Positions 36,108 to 44,330 of a DNA stretch of 54,408 nt are shown piece by piece (the stretch's first letter is position 1; every line of letters starts with the position of its first letter). The position numbers and the translations under genes are program-made. Source of the stretch: Bacteriovorax sp. BSW11_IV (lineage in GTDB: Bacteria > Bdellovibrionota > Bacteriovoracia > Bacteriovoracales > Bacteriovoracaceae); assembly GCF_000447755.1 (NCBI RefSeq), contig NZ_AUNE01000047.1:1-54408 (forward strand), read 5' to 3'. Below the pieces are notes generated by a model. It ran no database searches. It saw only the letters and a program-made list of their open reading frames with translations, and had not been told where the DNA came from.

Positions 36108-36802
36108 TGGAAAATTTTGAATTAAATTATTCTTTGAAAAGATCAAAGAGAAAAACATTAGGAATTGAAGTAAATCATAAAGGAGAAGTCATTGTGACTG
36201 CTCCAGATTATATTCCTATGGATAAAATTGAAGAAGTGATCCAGAAAAGAAGAAGTTGGATTTTGGAAAAAGTTAAAGAGAAAGAAAAAAATCTTCAAAT
36301 ACAACCGAAACGAAAATATTTATCAGGTGAGTCTGTTTATCTATTTGGTAGGCAGTATTATTTAAAGGTCATCAAATCAAATGATTACTATGTTGAGATG
36401 GCTCACAATCGTATTAACTTTTATGTTAGAGACCTCGATGAAGCTGAAGCTAAGGTTACTGAATACCTAGATAATGAGTTCAGATCACTTATTGCTTACA
36501 AAACGGCTGAATGTCTTGAAACTTTCCAAGATAGATATTCTATTCCGTTAGTTCCAGAATTCAAGATCAGGAAAATGGCTAAGAGATGGGGAAGTTGTAC
36601 CAAGGATGGAGTTATCAACCTTAATCCTACGTTGGTCGCAGCTTCAGTTGAGTGTATAGAATATGTGATTTTTCATGAACTGACACATTTATTGCATCAT
36701 GATCATGATGAAGAGTTCTTTAGGACTCTGAAGAGCGTTTGTCCGAAGTATAAAGAGTTGAAAGAAAAACTAGAAAAAGAAACAGTATTATTTGAGGATT
36801 AG
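36107..36802 (+). CDS. YgjP/DUF45-type metallopeptidase-like protein
   Basis: The protein (231 aa) carries the family signatures MAKRWGSCTKDGVINLNP and an HExxH site in VIFHELTHLLHHDHDEEFF. The gene overlaps hsdR by one base (TAATG). Proteins of this family are frequent neighbours of hsdR genes, where their role is not settled; protease and nucleotide-hydrolysing roles have both been suggested for relatives. It is clearly part of the restriction operon. Confidence 0.9.
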   Translation: MENFELNYSLKRSKRKTLGIEVNHKGEVIVTAPDYIPMDKIEEVIQKRRSWILEKVKEKEKNLQIQPKRKYLSGESVYLFGRQYYLKVIKSNDYYVEMAHNRINFYVRDLDEAEAKVTEYLDNEFRSLIAYKTAECLETFQDRYSIPLVPEFKIRKMAKRWGSCTKDGVINLNPTLVAASVECIEYVIFHELTHLLHHDHDEEFFRTLKSVCPKYKELKEKLEKETVLFED

Positions 36803-36815
36803 GTAAAGGTGCATT

Positions 36816-38672
36816 ATGAGTGTAAGAAGTATTGTATCAGACGAGCCAATTATATCAGAAGAAAAAGATTTATTTAAAAGATCAGGCTTCTGTGAACATG
36901 TAGCCAATTTAATCAACAACTACAATGACAATGAATCAATTGCGATTGCATTGTGTGGGGCATGGGGAACAGGGAAAACTTCTATTTTAAATATGGTTTC
37001 TGATAAAATTAACCATGACAAAATTATAATTATGAAATTTAGCCCATGGGATTATGAGAAGGGTGATTCTCTCTATTTTGAGTTTCTAAGAGAGTTAAGA
37101 ATGTCACTAAAAAATAACAAGAAAATTTTATCTGATAAAATTCTAAAAAAACTTACAGAGGCACTTACAATTCTTGATCCGAAGAGGGGAAAGGCTGTTG
37201 AGAATCAATTGTCTACTTCATTTTCTGACCTAAGAAAAAATATTGATGATGCTCTTGCTGACAGTGGAAAGAAGCTATTAGTACTTATAGATGACTTAGA
37301 TCGCTTAGAGGCGGATGAAGTGTTAAATGTATTTAAAATAGTCAAATCTTCGCTGAATTTTAGCAATTCAATTTACATGTTATCTTACGATCGTTCTAAT
37401 ATTAGTAAAGCAGTTGAAAGATTGACTCATGAAAGTGGTGAATCTTTTTTAAACAAGATTATTCAATTGGAAATTAATATACCTATACTTACAGAAAGAA
37501 ATTTAAGAAGAGTTTTTAATCTTCTGATGGATGATGACAGTTATGCTTATCACTTCGATTATGATCAGTATGCTTTTGCTTTTACAACAGTACGAGATGT
37601 TAAAAGAGCGGTAAATTCGTTCAAGTTCAAAAGTTCTTTTTTAGGTGCTTTATTAAATCAGGCGGATTTAATGGCAATGACTATAATTGAGCTTAATTGG
37701 CCTAACGTATTCAAAGATATATATCGAAGCAAGAAGATACTATTGGGAGGACAAGTCAATAATGCTGATAAAGTGATTGACGAAATTTTATCAAGTGTTG
37801 AAAAAGACGATACTAAAGCAGGTTTAAAAAAGATTATTAAAAGGTTGTTCCCAGACCTAGGTCAAAAAGAGCGATATCGTTTGGGCTCTAATCATAGAGT
37901 AGGAAGAATTTGTACAAATGACTTTTTTGATCTTTTCTTTATGGAGGTAGTAAAACAATCTTTAATCGCAGAAAGATTTAGGCAGTTAGAGGAGTCTCTT
38001 TTTTCTGAAAATAAGTATGAACTTGATTTGAAAGATACAAATGTTTCAGATGAGGTAAGCACAGTAGGAGCATTATTAAGAACTAAAGATGGTAAAGAAA
38101 AGTATTTGGCGCAATTAAAATTATCAAAATGGGTACTCTCTATACATTGGAGCGACGATCTTTTTGGAAAGTTACGTGAAGTAGATAGTTTTTTTAGTTA
38201 TGGAGATCGTATCTTTAGATACCTTATTGAGAACGATAAAACTGGAATTAAGTCATTATTTGAAGAACTAAAAACGGCATCAATTGATTTTAATTATTTA
38301 TATTTTCTAATGAATATGACTTCAAATATAAGTCGAATACAAGTCTCTCGTCAATTCGCTTTAGTTGTTCCTTCAATTTGCTCTGGTCTTGATAAAAGAG
38401 AAGAGACTGGCTTAAGCCGTTTCGAGATTATGGTACTGAGGCAGTTATTCCGAGAAAGAAGTGAAGAGTGTATCGATGAAATGATTATTTCAATTTGTAG
38501 GAACCGTATTATTCTAGTTAGTGCAGTTTCTAGTACTCTTTCCGAGCATAGTAAAATAGACTTCATTGAAAAATTTATACTAGAAAGTAAAGAGTTCCAT
38601 GATGATTACATAGGTGATGATGAGATAACGATTTCAGAGAAACTAAATCAATTAATGGAGCATCTAAGTTAA
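36816..38672 (+). CDS. KAP-family P-loop NTPase
   Basis: The protein (618 aa) has Walker A GAWGTGKTSILNMV (about residue 48), the block KFSPWDYEKGDSL typical of KAP NTPases, and Walker B LLVLIDDLDRLEADEV. The long C-terminal half is helical without recognised domain. There are no clear membrane helices, unlike many KAP proteins. It is last in the restriction operon, 13 bp after the YgjP-like gene. KAP ATPases occur in several defence loci. Here it could be a second effector or a regulator of the complex; that is inference. Confidence 0.88.
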   Translation: MSVRSIVSDEPIISEEKDLFKRSGFCEHVANLINNYNDNESIAIALCGAWGTGKTSILNMVSDKINHDKIIIMKFSPWDYEKGDSLYFEFLRELRMSLKNNKKILSDKILKKLTEALTILDPKRGKAVENQLSTSFSDLRKNIDDALADSGKKLLVLIDDLDRLEADEVLNVFKIVKSSLNFSNSIYMLSYDRSNISKAVERLTHESGESFLNKIIQLEINIPILTERNLRRVFNLLMDDDSYAYHFDYDQYAFAFTTVRDVKRAVNSFKFKSSFLGALLNQADLMAMTIIELNWPNVFKDIYRSKKILLGGQVNNADKVIDEILSSVEKDDTKAGLKKIIKRLFPDLGQKERYRLGSNHRVGRICTNDFFDLFFMEVVKQSLIAERFRQLEESLFSENKYELDLKDTNVSDEVSTVGALLRTKDGKEKYLAQLKLSKWVLSIHWSDDLFGKLREVDSFFSYGDRIFRYLIENDKTGIKSLFEELKTASIDFNYLYFLMNMTSNISRIQVSRQFALVVPSICSGLDKREETGLSRFEIMVLRQLFRERSEECIDEMIISICRNRIILVSAVSSTLSEHSKIDFIEKFILESKEFHDDYIGDDEITISEKLNQLMEHLS

Positions 38673-38749
38673 ATTGTAAGAATTGTAGTGCTTTGTAGCG
38701 TACTGCATTTTTGAATATGAATTAAATCAAATAGATAAGATACCCTTCA

Positions 38750-38763
38750 CCACCTCCACCAAA
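38750..38763 (+). repeat. attR-like 14-bp direct repeat of ssrA 3' end
   Basis: CCACCTCCACCAAA is identical to ssrA 23,866-23,879. It follows the KAP gene by 77 bp and is the expected distal att site of an element that integrated at the 3' end of ssrA. Confidence 0.8.
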
Positions 38764-38775
38764 TTCAAAACAATT

Positions 38776-38806
38776 CTAAGCTCCATTTTGGAGCTTTTTT
38801 ATTTTT
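38776..38806 (+). terminator. Intrinsic terminator after attR
   Basis: AAGCTCCA and TGGAGCTT flank TTT and are followed by TTTTATTTTT. It is placed relative to the att repeat as the native terminator is to ssrA, so it may be a terminator originally belonging to an ssrA copy; its stem differs from the native one. Confidence 0.8.
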
Positions 38807-39159
38807 AATAATATCGATAACACAGACGAGGGAAGTCTTTGAGTTCATTTTCTAAAATCATTTTAAATTACCCATAATTATTGGATCTGCAGTATCTCGC
38901 AGAACTTGGCGTAGTTGATAGAGTGTTTGTAGAACCTGAGGAGCTGCATGAATGAACGTTGAGAAATCTTAATTTAAGATATATCTGCATTTATTCGATT
39001 AGATGAATATGTTCTTTTGAATCGCGATATAAATGTTCAAGTGCTTATAATTCAAAGTTCGCGAAGAATGTTGAAGGATCAACTGAGCTTTATCAAAAGG
39101 AAGATTTTATATTTTTGAACTGATCAGGGGAACTATCTTTGATTGAGAAGGAATGGTTT

Positions 39160-39363
39160 ATGAATAGGGTTATATCTGATGAAGAGATAAGAAGAATACG
39201 TAAAAAAGATAGAGATAAGCGTGATCTTATTTTTGGTTTTTCTATAGTTTTATATTGGTTATCGGCGCTCTTTACATGCCCAAGGCAAGACTTACATTAC
39301 TATGTTCTACTATGTGGGCCAATTTTTATTTTTCTAGTTTATATATTCTATGTTAGAGAATGA
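39160..39363 (+). CDS. Small two-helix membrane protein
   Basis: ATG at 39160 has AAGGA 7 bp upstream. The 67-aa product has a charged head (VISDEEIRRIRKKDRDKRD) and two membrane helices (FGFSIVLYWLSALF; YVLLCGPIFIFLVYIFYV). The function is unknown. It stands alone among gene fragments in the scrap zone after the restriction island, so it could be a real small gene or a survivor of deletion. Confidence 0.5.
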   Translation: MNRVISDEEIRRIRKKDRDKRDLIFGFSIVLYWLSALFTCPRQDLHYYVLLCGPIFIFLVYIFYVRE

Positions 39364-39425
39364 GATTTTTTCGAAAATGTTCTGCCACCTTTTTACGTAA
39401 GCTCTGCATAGTTTTGTTTTGAAAT

Positions 39426-39515
39426 ATGTCAGTGGGCAAATACCATGGCACTATTGATTTGATAGTTGAAGATGAAGGGAGAATTAGAGTTATTGATTTT
39501 AAATCTGACTATTGA
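39426..39515 (+). pseudogene. Fragment of a RecB-type PD-(D/E)XK nuclease
   Basis: Thirty codons read HGTIDLIVEDEGRIRVIDFK and end SDY. G-x-I-D-L then V-I-D-F-K-S-D is the catalytic core of the RecB/AddA-type nuclease found at the end of UvrD-like helicases. The rest of the protein is missing on both sides, so this is a relic of a deleted helicase-nuclease gene. Confidence 0.65.
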
Positions 39516-39580
39516 AAACTAAGAAAGTAGAGAGAAGAATAGTAGGTGAGTGCTTGTAACTATTTGAAAAGGATTAGTAA

Positions 39581-40546
39581 ATGAGAGTTGAAACAATTAT
39601 GGACGAGTATAAATCAAAGATAATGGAATCAAAATGTGTTTTTTTTATTCGTCACTCGAACTTTAAAAATTACTCATCTCTTATTAATGAGAATGTCATA
39701 GGGATTCACTACAATGGTGATAAAGAAGTAAGGTTTATTGACTTAGACAGTAGATGGAATAAGCCCTATGTTCGAACCTCTATTAATTATTTTAAGCACT
39801 TGTCGGAACATGGAGGAATTGTCTTTGCTAAGTACAAAGTCCTATCTGCAAACGGTGAATCAATACAAAAAGTCGTGATCGGCTTGGTTGAGAAAAATAC
39901 ACCTATCGAGGAGCAGTACTTTAATTTTGATGAAGATGGTAAAGTAGAAAGGGATTATGTAAAATATTTGAAGTACATTCCTTTAATAGATAATTTTTCC
40001 TATGCCGAGGCACCCGTCCTTGCAATCTTTGGTGGTCGTTCAACCTTGGCGAAATATAGTACTAAAGATATATTCTATCAAATTGTTAAAGAGACTATTC
40101 TCCTTGGTAACAGAGTACAAGGGACAAAAGATTTAATACATCCTAAATGCTTAGAGCAGTTATGTGTTGAGTGGTTAAGACGTTTTGGAACAGCAAGATT
40201 GGGTTCAGATTTAGACTATTGTTACATAGGAGTCGGAAGCTCTTATCCTGATATCGATATCGCAGGACGAATGATCGACAATAGAAAGTTGTTTGCACAA
40301 GTAACATTTTCCTCAGTAACTGATATTTCATGGAAAGTAGATACTTTACTAACATACAAATCAAGTTCATCGAATAATCTATTAGTTATGTTCTGCTGTA
40401 TAAATAATGATGAAAATATACCTAATTCCGATGTCATTTATCTAAATATTGTGGATGTGATTAATGATTTTATTTTAAATGATAGGGAAAATATCTTAAA
40501 TGATTTCGTTGGAATTCAAAATGTAAAGTGGAATTTAATAAAATAG
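39581..40546 (+). CDS. Unknown protein, possible restriction-endonuclease-like fold at C-terminus
   Basis: The protein (321 aa) has a ribosome-binding site AAAAGGA before the ATG. The N-terminal half (FIRHSNFKNYSSLINENVIG and on) is not recognised. The C-terminal half has CLEQLCVEWLRRFG, then SSYPDIDIAGRMIDNRKLFA and QVTFSS; the D-x-D then Q-V-T pattern recalls Mrr-like nucleases, where Gln can replace the usual acidic residue. This is suggestive only. It is soluble, low in GC, and flanked by relics of other defence-type genes. Confidence 0.6.
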   Translation: MRVETIMDEYKSKIMESKCVFFIRHSNFKNYSSLINENVIGIHYNGDKEVRFIDLDSRWNKPYVRTSINYFKHLSEHGGIVFAKYKVLSANGESIQKVVIGLVEKNTPIEEQYFNFDEDGKVERDYVKYLKYIPLIDNFSYAEAPVLAIFGGRSTLAKYSTKDIFYQIVKETILLGNRVQGTKDLIHPKCLEQLCVEWLRRFGTARLGSDLDYCYIGVGSSYPDIDIAGRMIDNRKLFAQVTFSSVTDISWKVDTLLTYKSSSSNNLLVMFCCINNDENIPNSDVIYLNIVDVINDFILNDRENILNDFVGIQNVKWNLIK

Positions 40547-40580
40547 GTACGGATGAATAATATGAATAATCTTTTTATTG

Positions 40581-40601
40581 AAAAGGTTTCAGCACCTTTT
40601 T
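40581..40601 (+). terminator. Possible terminator downstream of 39,581 gene
   Basis: AAAAGGT and ACCTTTT flank TTCAGC and are followed by one more T. The T-run is short, so the call is tentative. Confidence 0.4.
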
Positions 40602-40761
40602 ACGGTGACCTTTTTCGCTTATGCATATTTTGTAGCATTTGGCTTGTTGAGAACGTTTATAGTCGATTTTATCTTTTGAATTACATTTCTTTTCTTGTTA
40701 AAGGTTTCAACCCCTTTTCATGTAAATGATATGTTACTCGGATTTAGATCAAAGCTTTCCT

Positions 40762-41721
40762 TTATTCAACAATCTTTTTAAATTTATCAAATCTAATAGG
40801 TGAATCATCAGATCCATGACCAAACTCTAAATCAATCATACTTCTAAATTTTAAAACGTGGTATGAACTCAATCCATCAGGAAAGTTGAAAAGGATTTTA
40901 TCTTCTTCAATATCGTAACTTCCCTTTAGCATTTCATCAGAATTTTTTTTCTTTAAGAAAAAGGTTTTGTTTTTCAAAAATTGAATAGTTTCATATCTAA
41001 AAGAATCTGTGATAGTCCATTTCCCAATTATTACTCTTGGGATTAGATCAATATATGAATCAATTCCTAGCATTTTTGTGTTACAAACGCTTGTCGATTC
41101 GTAGTAATCTTGAGAGCCATCTGATGCATTTTTGGACTTCTTTGTAGTGATTGTAGTGTAGCTCGTATAAAAAGGGTCATCAGCAATTATTTTAATGTCT
41201 GATATGGCCACTTGCTCTTCTTCGTTGTTGTAAATTTTCGTTGAAATAAGCGTGCTTGATCCATTGGTCATTTCATGTATTGTTTCAGTTTTGTAGTTTT
41301 CGGCCATAATGGCCCTTTCATATTCATTATAGTAGTAAGTTGTTTCATTTTCTGTTGTGTATAATCTATTTTTATCTATTCTATGTTCTGTGATTTTGGT
41401 TACTGAACTGAAATCTTTTCCGGATGTCGTAGAGCGCGGCACTAAAGAGGTTTTCACTGTATCTTGGGTAATAATAAGTCTACCATTGTCGCGAACTTCT
41501 TCTTTTATTATGAAAGCTTCATGGAAATTTGTTGTATAGCGCATACCTGTTTTTTGGATATAGGCATCAGTGTGGCCATTGCATTCTAGGTCATACACAT
41601 ATCTTCCATTAAGGTATTTAGAGGCTAAATATTCATTCCAATTCTTTGGTGCTTTAATTTCAAAGGCAGATGCATTTAAATTGAGAAGTGTCGTCATGAC
41701 TATAAGTAATAATGTTTTCAT
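40762..41721 (-). CDS. Secreted protein of unknown function with lipocalin-like tail
   Basis: The protein (319 aa) has a signal peptide (LLLIVMTTLLNLNASAFE). The long middle part is rich in Thr, Tyr and Glu and looks all-beta. The C-terminal 80 residues start GKWTITDSFRYETIQFLKNK and continue LKGSYDIEEDKILF, the strand pattern of small lipocalin-like domains. It is probably exported to the periplasm or beyond. It may be cotranscribed with the ankyrin gene upstream, with a gap of 67 bp. No catalytic motif is seen. Confidence 0.65.
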   Translation of the reverse strand: MKTLLLIVMTTLLNLNASAFEIKAPKNWNEYLASKYLNGRYVYDLECNGHTDAYIQKTGMRYTTNFHEAFIIKEEVRDNGRLIITQDTVKTSLVPRSTTSGKDFSSVTKITEHRIDKNRLYTTENETTYYYNEYERAIMAENYKTETIHEMTNGSSTLISTKIYNNEEEQVAISDIKIIADDPFYTSYTTITTKKSKNASDGSQDYYESTSVCNTKMLGIDSYIDLIPRVIIGKWTITDSFRYETIQFLKNKTFFLKKKNSDEMLKGSYDIEEDKILFNFPDGLSSYHVLKFRSMIDLEFGHGSDDSPIRFDKFKKIVE

Positions 41722-41788
41722 AGTTTCTCTCGCATATTTTGTGAAGTATTGTTAGAGAAGGGGGTGTAATATGACCCAATTTGATATT

Positions 41789-42358
41789 TTACTCAGTCTT
41801 CTCAGCTTCTCTTTCTTTTAGGGCTTTATCTGTTGCTTCTCTGATCATTGTGACAATTTCCCAATTTGGACTACTAGATCCTGTTGCTGCATATTCTAAG
41901 AATGAAAATCCACCATTTGTATTCAAAATATCGGGGTTCGCATCGAGTATGATTTTTACTAGTGCAGGTATTTGTGAAAAAATTGCTAAATGAAGTGGAA
42001 AAAAACCATTTCCAGAATTGTTAACATTTGCACCATGATCAAATAACAATTGAATTATTTCAAGGTTTCTGTATTTAATGGCATATTTTAGTGGAGATTC
42101 ATATTTTCCATTATTTTCAACATTGGCACCTGCAGTAAGAAGAATTTTTGCAATTTCTACTTTGTTGTACTCGATAGTTAATCGAAGTGGCGTATCATCA
42201 AAAAGCTTACTTTCTTCAATATCCACGTTTGTGGTTGAAACTAGAGTTCGTACAGTCTCAATATCTCCGCTAATAATTGCTTTTTTGAGGTCATGTTCAA
42301 GTGACTGAGCGAATGTCGCTTGGAGAATGAATAAGAAAAGTGCAACGAATCTAAACAT
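41789..42358 (-). CDS. Secreted ankyrin-repeat protein
   Basis: The protein (189 aa) has a signal peptide (ALFLFILQATFAQS). Four ankyrin repeats follow, for example DDTPLRLTIEYNKVEIAKIL, LTAGANVENNG and ESPLKYAIKYRNLEIIQLLF. Ankyrin repeats bind other proteins; periplasmic ones are often paired with catalases or secreted factors. Here the neighbour is the secreted unknown protein at 40,762-41,721, transcribed in the same direction. A 9-bp inverted repeat lies about 50 bp upstream of the start. Confidence 0.82.
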   Translation of the reverse strand: MFRFVALFLFILQATFAQSLEHDLKKAIISGDIETVRTLVSTTNVDIEESKLFDDTPLRLTIEYNKVEIAKILLTAGANVENNGKYESPLKYAIKYRNLEIIQLLFDHGANVNNSGNGFFPLHLAIFSQIPALVKIILDANPDILNTNGGFSFLEYAATGSSSPNWEIVTMIREATDKALKEREAEKTE

Positions 42359-42690
42359 TAATGAGCCTTGAAATTGTGATTTCTTCTTTAACCCTATTTT
42401 GAAATATTAATCAATCCAAAAGGAATCATTGATTAAGTCTGTGAAATATATTTAGGATCTTATGAGGATTAAGAAATCTTAATCTAGCCCCTTTGAGGAT
42501 AAGAAAATAATATACTTACGGATCAAGAATATTCCCTTATATCTCCCAGTTAGTTAGTGTCCGAAAAAACTATTACTTCGGTTTTATTTGGAGGGTGCTA
42601 TTATGAAATTAAAATTGATGTTAATTACTATTTAAATTTAATTATAAGATTAATCAAAAATTTGTAACCCATATTTCTAAAAGTAAAAAA
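42359..42690. other. Intergenic stretch with inverted repeat and a dead start
   Basis: It holds the inverted repeat at 42,407-42,436. It also holds a good ribosome-binding site (GGAGG) before an ATG at about 42,603 that opens MKLKLMLITI and then stops. The latter may be a relic of a secreted protein gene. Nothing else is recognised. Confidence 0.5.
42407..42436. promoter_or_regulatory. 9-bp inverted repeat upstream of ankyrin gene
   Basis: TTAATCAAT and ATTGATTAA are separated by 12 bp. The position in the promoter region of the minus-strand ankyrin gene suits an operator; no T-run follows. Confidence 0.45.
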
Positions 42691-43242
42691 ATGAAAACCA
42701 ACGAAAAAATCGAATTCGAAATACTAAAAGGCCTCCCCCCATACGGCACTCCACCAATAACGTTCAGTGCAAGCGGGAGTCAGGCCTTTAGAGAAGGCCT
42801 TGTCGTAAAGTTCAAAAATGGAGAAACCCAATGGGTAGGAAACTTTATCGGACTTTATAATGGCCCAACTCGCGTGATGCTCCATCCAAATAGAAAAAAC
42901 GTCATCGTCGTGGCCGATGGTGAAGGATATATTGTTGATGTTGATGAAAAAAAAGTTATAGAGAACTTGTCCATGGAAATATATAAGATATTTGATTGCG
43001 AAGAGGAAAATCTTGTCTTTATATCAGACGATTCTAATCTTTTGTGCCTAGGGGAAAAAGGGGCATTGTGGACCTCTGAATATCTGTCTCCTGCAGGAAT
43101 CGAGGAAGTGAGAATTGAGCTTAATGAATCTGGAAAAAAAGTGGTGAAAGGATCGTGCTATTGTCCCACAGTGGATAGTGATGATTGGGGTGATTTCGAG
43201 TTGGATTTGTCGTCTGGTAAAATTTTAAAGGGCGGTTATTGA
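42691..43242 (+). CDS. Hypothetical cytoplasmic protein, beta-rich
   Basis: The protein (183 aa) has no signal and no ribosome-binding site beyond an A-rich run. Repeated strand-turn units (RVMLHPNRKNVIVVADGEGY; KIFDCEEENLVFISDD) suggest a small propeller-like or WD40-like fold. I recognise no family. It is followed by the NUDIX gene 12 bp later, so the two may be cotranscribed. Confidence 0.6.
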   Translation: MKTNEKIEFEILKGLPPYGTPPITFSASGSQAFREGLVVKFKNGETQWVGNFIGLYNGPTRVMLHPNRKNVIVVADGEGYIVDVDEKKVIENLSMEIYKIFDCEEENLVFISDDSNLLCLGEKGALWTSEYLSPAGIEEVRIELNESGKKVVKGSCYCPTVDSDDWGDFELDLSSGKILKGGY

Positions 43243-43254
43243 TTTGGGGCTGAA

Positions 43255-43674
43255 ATGATTACAAAAAATAAAGTACTCGCATATATATTTAGAAATAACA
43301 ACGGAGTCAAAGAGCTTCTTGTTTTTGATCATAGAGACTTTAAAGATGTTAGCCCCCAAGTTCCAGCTGGAACTGTTGACGATGGAGAACCATTTGAGGT
43401 CGCGGCAGTAAGAGAAGTTTACGAAGAGTCCGGCTTGAAATTCGAAAGACCTACATCATTTCTGGGTTCTTTTTATTATCGACGAGAGGACATTAATCAA
43501 ATTCATAAAAGACATGTCTATTTATTCGAGACCGACGAAGTCATGGATCATTGGCAGCATGTTGTTTCTGATGGAGATGAAGATAAGGGTCTTGTTTTCA
43601 ATTATTATTGGTTGCCAGCTGAAGTCGCACGCGAAAAGCTAGTTGGAAGTATGGGAGAATATTTACCAAAATAA
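43255..43674 (+). CDS. NUDIX hydrolase
   Basis: The protein (139 aa) has a complete Nudix box: GTVDDGEPFE followed by VAAVREVYEESGL fits Gx5Ex7REUxEExGU. It is expected to hydrolyse a nucleoside diphosphate linked to another group; the substrate is not predictable. The last 30 bp overlap the start of a headless acetyltransferase frame, a sign that a deletion joined two genes here. Confidence 0.9.
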   Translation: MITKNKVLAYIFRNNNGVKELLVFDHRDFKDVSPQVPAGTVDDGEPFEVAAVREVYEESGLKFERPTSFLGSFYYRREDINQIHKRHVYLFETDEVMDHWQHVVSDGDEDKGLVFNYYWLPAEVAREKLVGSMGEYLPK

Positions 43675-43987
43675 ACCTATTGGTTATATCCAGTTTTACT
43701 TTGCAAGCAAGGTTGGAGATGGTTGGTGGGAGAATTATCCGGATGACGTTGTTGGAATTGATCAATATATAGGTGATCTTGGTAGCATCGGCTTAGGGCA
43801 TGGAAGTAAAATGATTGGAGAGTTTATCAAATTCTTGAAGGCCAACCACAGTATATCTAAAGTGATCACTGACCCGAGTCCAGATAATCCAAGGGCCATA
43901 AGATGTTATGAAAAAGTTGGTTTCAATAGGGTCGGAGAAATTAAAACTCCTAACGGAAAAGCTATTTTAATGGAATACGAGGTTTAA
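43643..43987 (+). pseudogene. GNAT acetyltransferase lacking its N-terminus
   Basis: The frame reads NKPIGYIQFYF, GIDQYIGDLGSIGLGHGSKM and PDNPRAIRCYEKVGFNRVGE, the C-terminal two-thirds of an AAC(6')-type GNAT enzyme including the acetyl-CoA loop. The first strand and helices (about 60-70 residues) are missing. The only start, a TTG at 43643, lies inside the NUDIX gene with no ribosome-binding site. It is most likely inactive. Confidence 0.8.
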
Positions 43988-43989
43988 AT

Positions 43990-44166
43990 ATGGAAAAATC
44001 AATAAAAGGTTCATGCATGTGCGGTGGGGTAAAGTTTGAATACTTTGTTTCAGCTGGTGTATTTGATGATGAAATAAATATTGTGCCAACAAAGCACATT
44101 TTCGTGAAGAACAAGTGTCATTGGTATAATATCACCGACGATATTACTCAAATTGAAAGATATTAA
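43990..44166 (+). pseudogene. GFA-family protein with internal deletion
   Basis: The 58 codons begin with the zinc-site head SIKGSCMCGGVKFEYFVS and pass directly to the family's tail AGVFDDEINIVPTKHIFV, then HWYNITDDITQIERY. The middle of the fold, with its other zinc Cys residues, is absent. Full-length members (glutathione-dependent formaldehyde-activating-like) are about 120-140 aa. The reading frame survived the deletion, but a working enzyme is unlikely. Confidence 0.75.
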
Positions 44167-44330
44167 CGACATTGATTTTGATAAGTTTGAAAAAAATGAT
44201 AAATCTTAAACCTCGTAAAGTGTTGATCTACTCAACACCTTATGAGATCTTTAATAAAAAGAAAGTTGCATTGGGAATTTGAATTTAGCTTGGAACCTTT
44301 TACGAGTATAATCAATACAAAGGGATGTGT

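Larger units (their letters stand above)
38673..39159. other. Gene-free stretch with attR-like site and terminator
   Basis: It holds the ssrA-end repeat (38,750-38,763) and a terminator (38,776-38,806). A short open fragment (about 38,870-38,955, ending VVDRVFVEPEELHE) may be the tail of a lost gene but is too short to name. Nothing else is recognised. Confidence 0.6.

Noticed and set aside
38870-38955. Short frame ending VVDRVFVEPEELHE
   Set aside because: It is too short to assign, with a stop just upstream. It is mentioned only as part of the gap description.
40553-40729. Small plus-strand frame of about 58 codons with a hydrophobic middle
   Set aside because: It has no clear ribosome-binding site, overlaps a probable terminator hairpin and shows no motif. 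It could be real but cannot be supported.
44220-44238. Hairpin GTGTTGA/TCAACAC
   Set aside because: It has a seven-pair stem but no T-run on either strand and no obvious promoter link. It is not called a terminator or operator.
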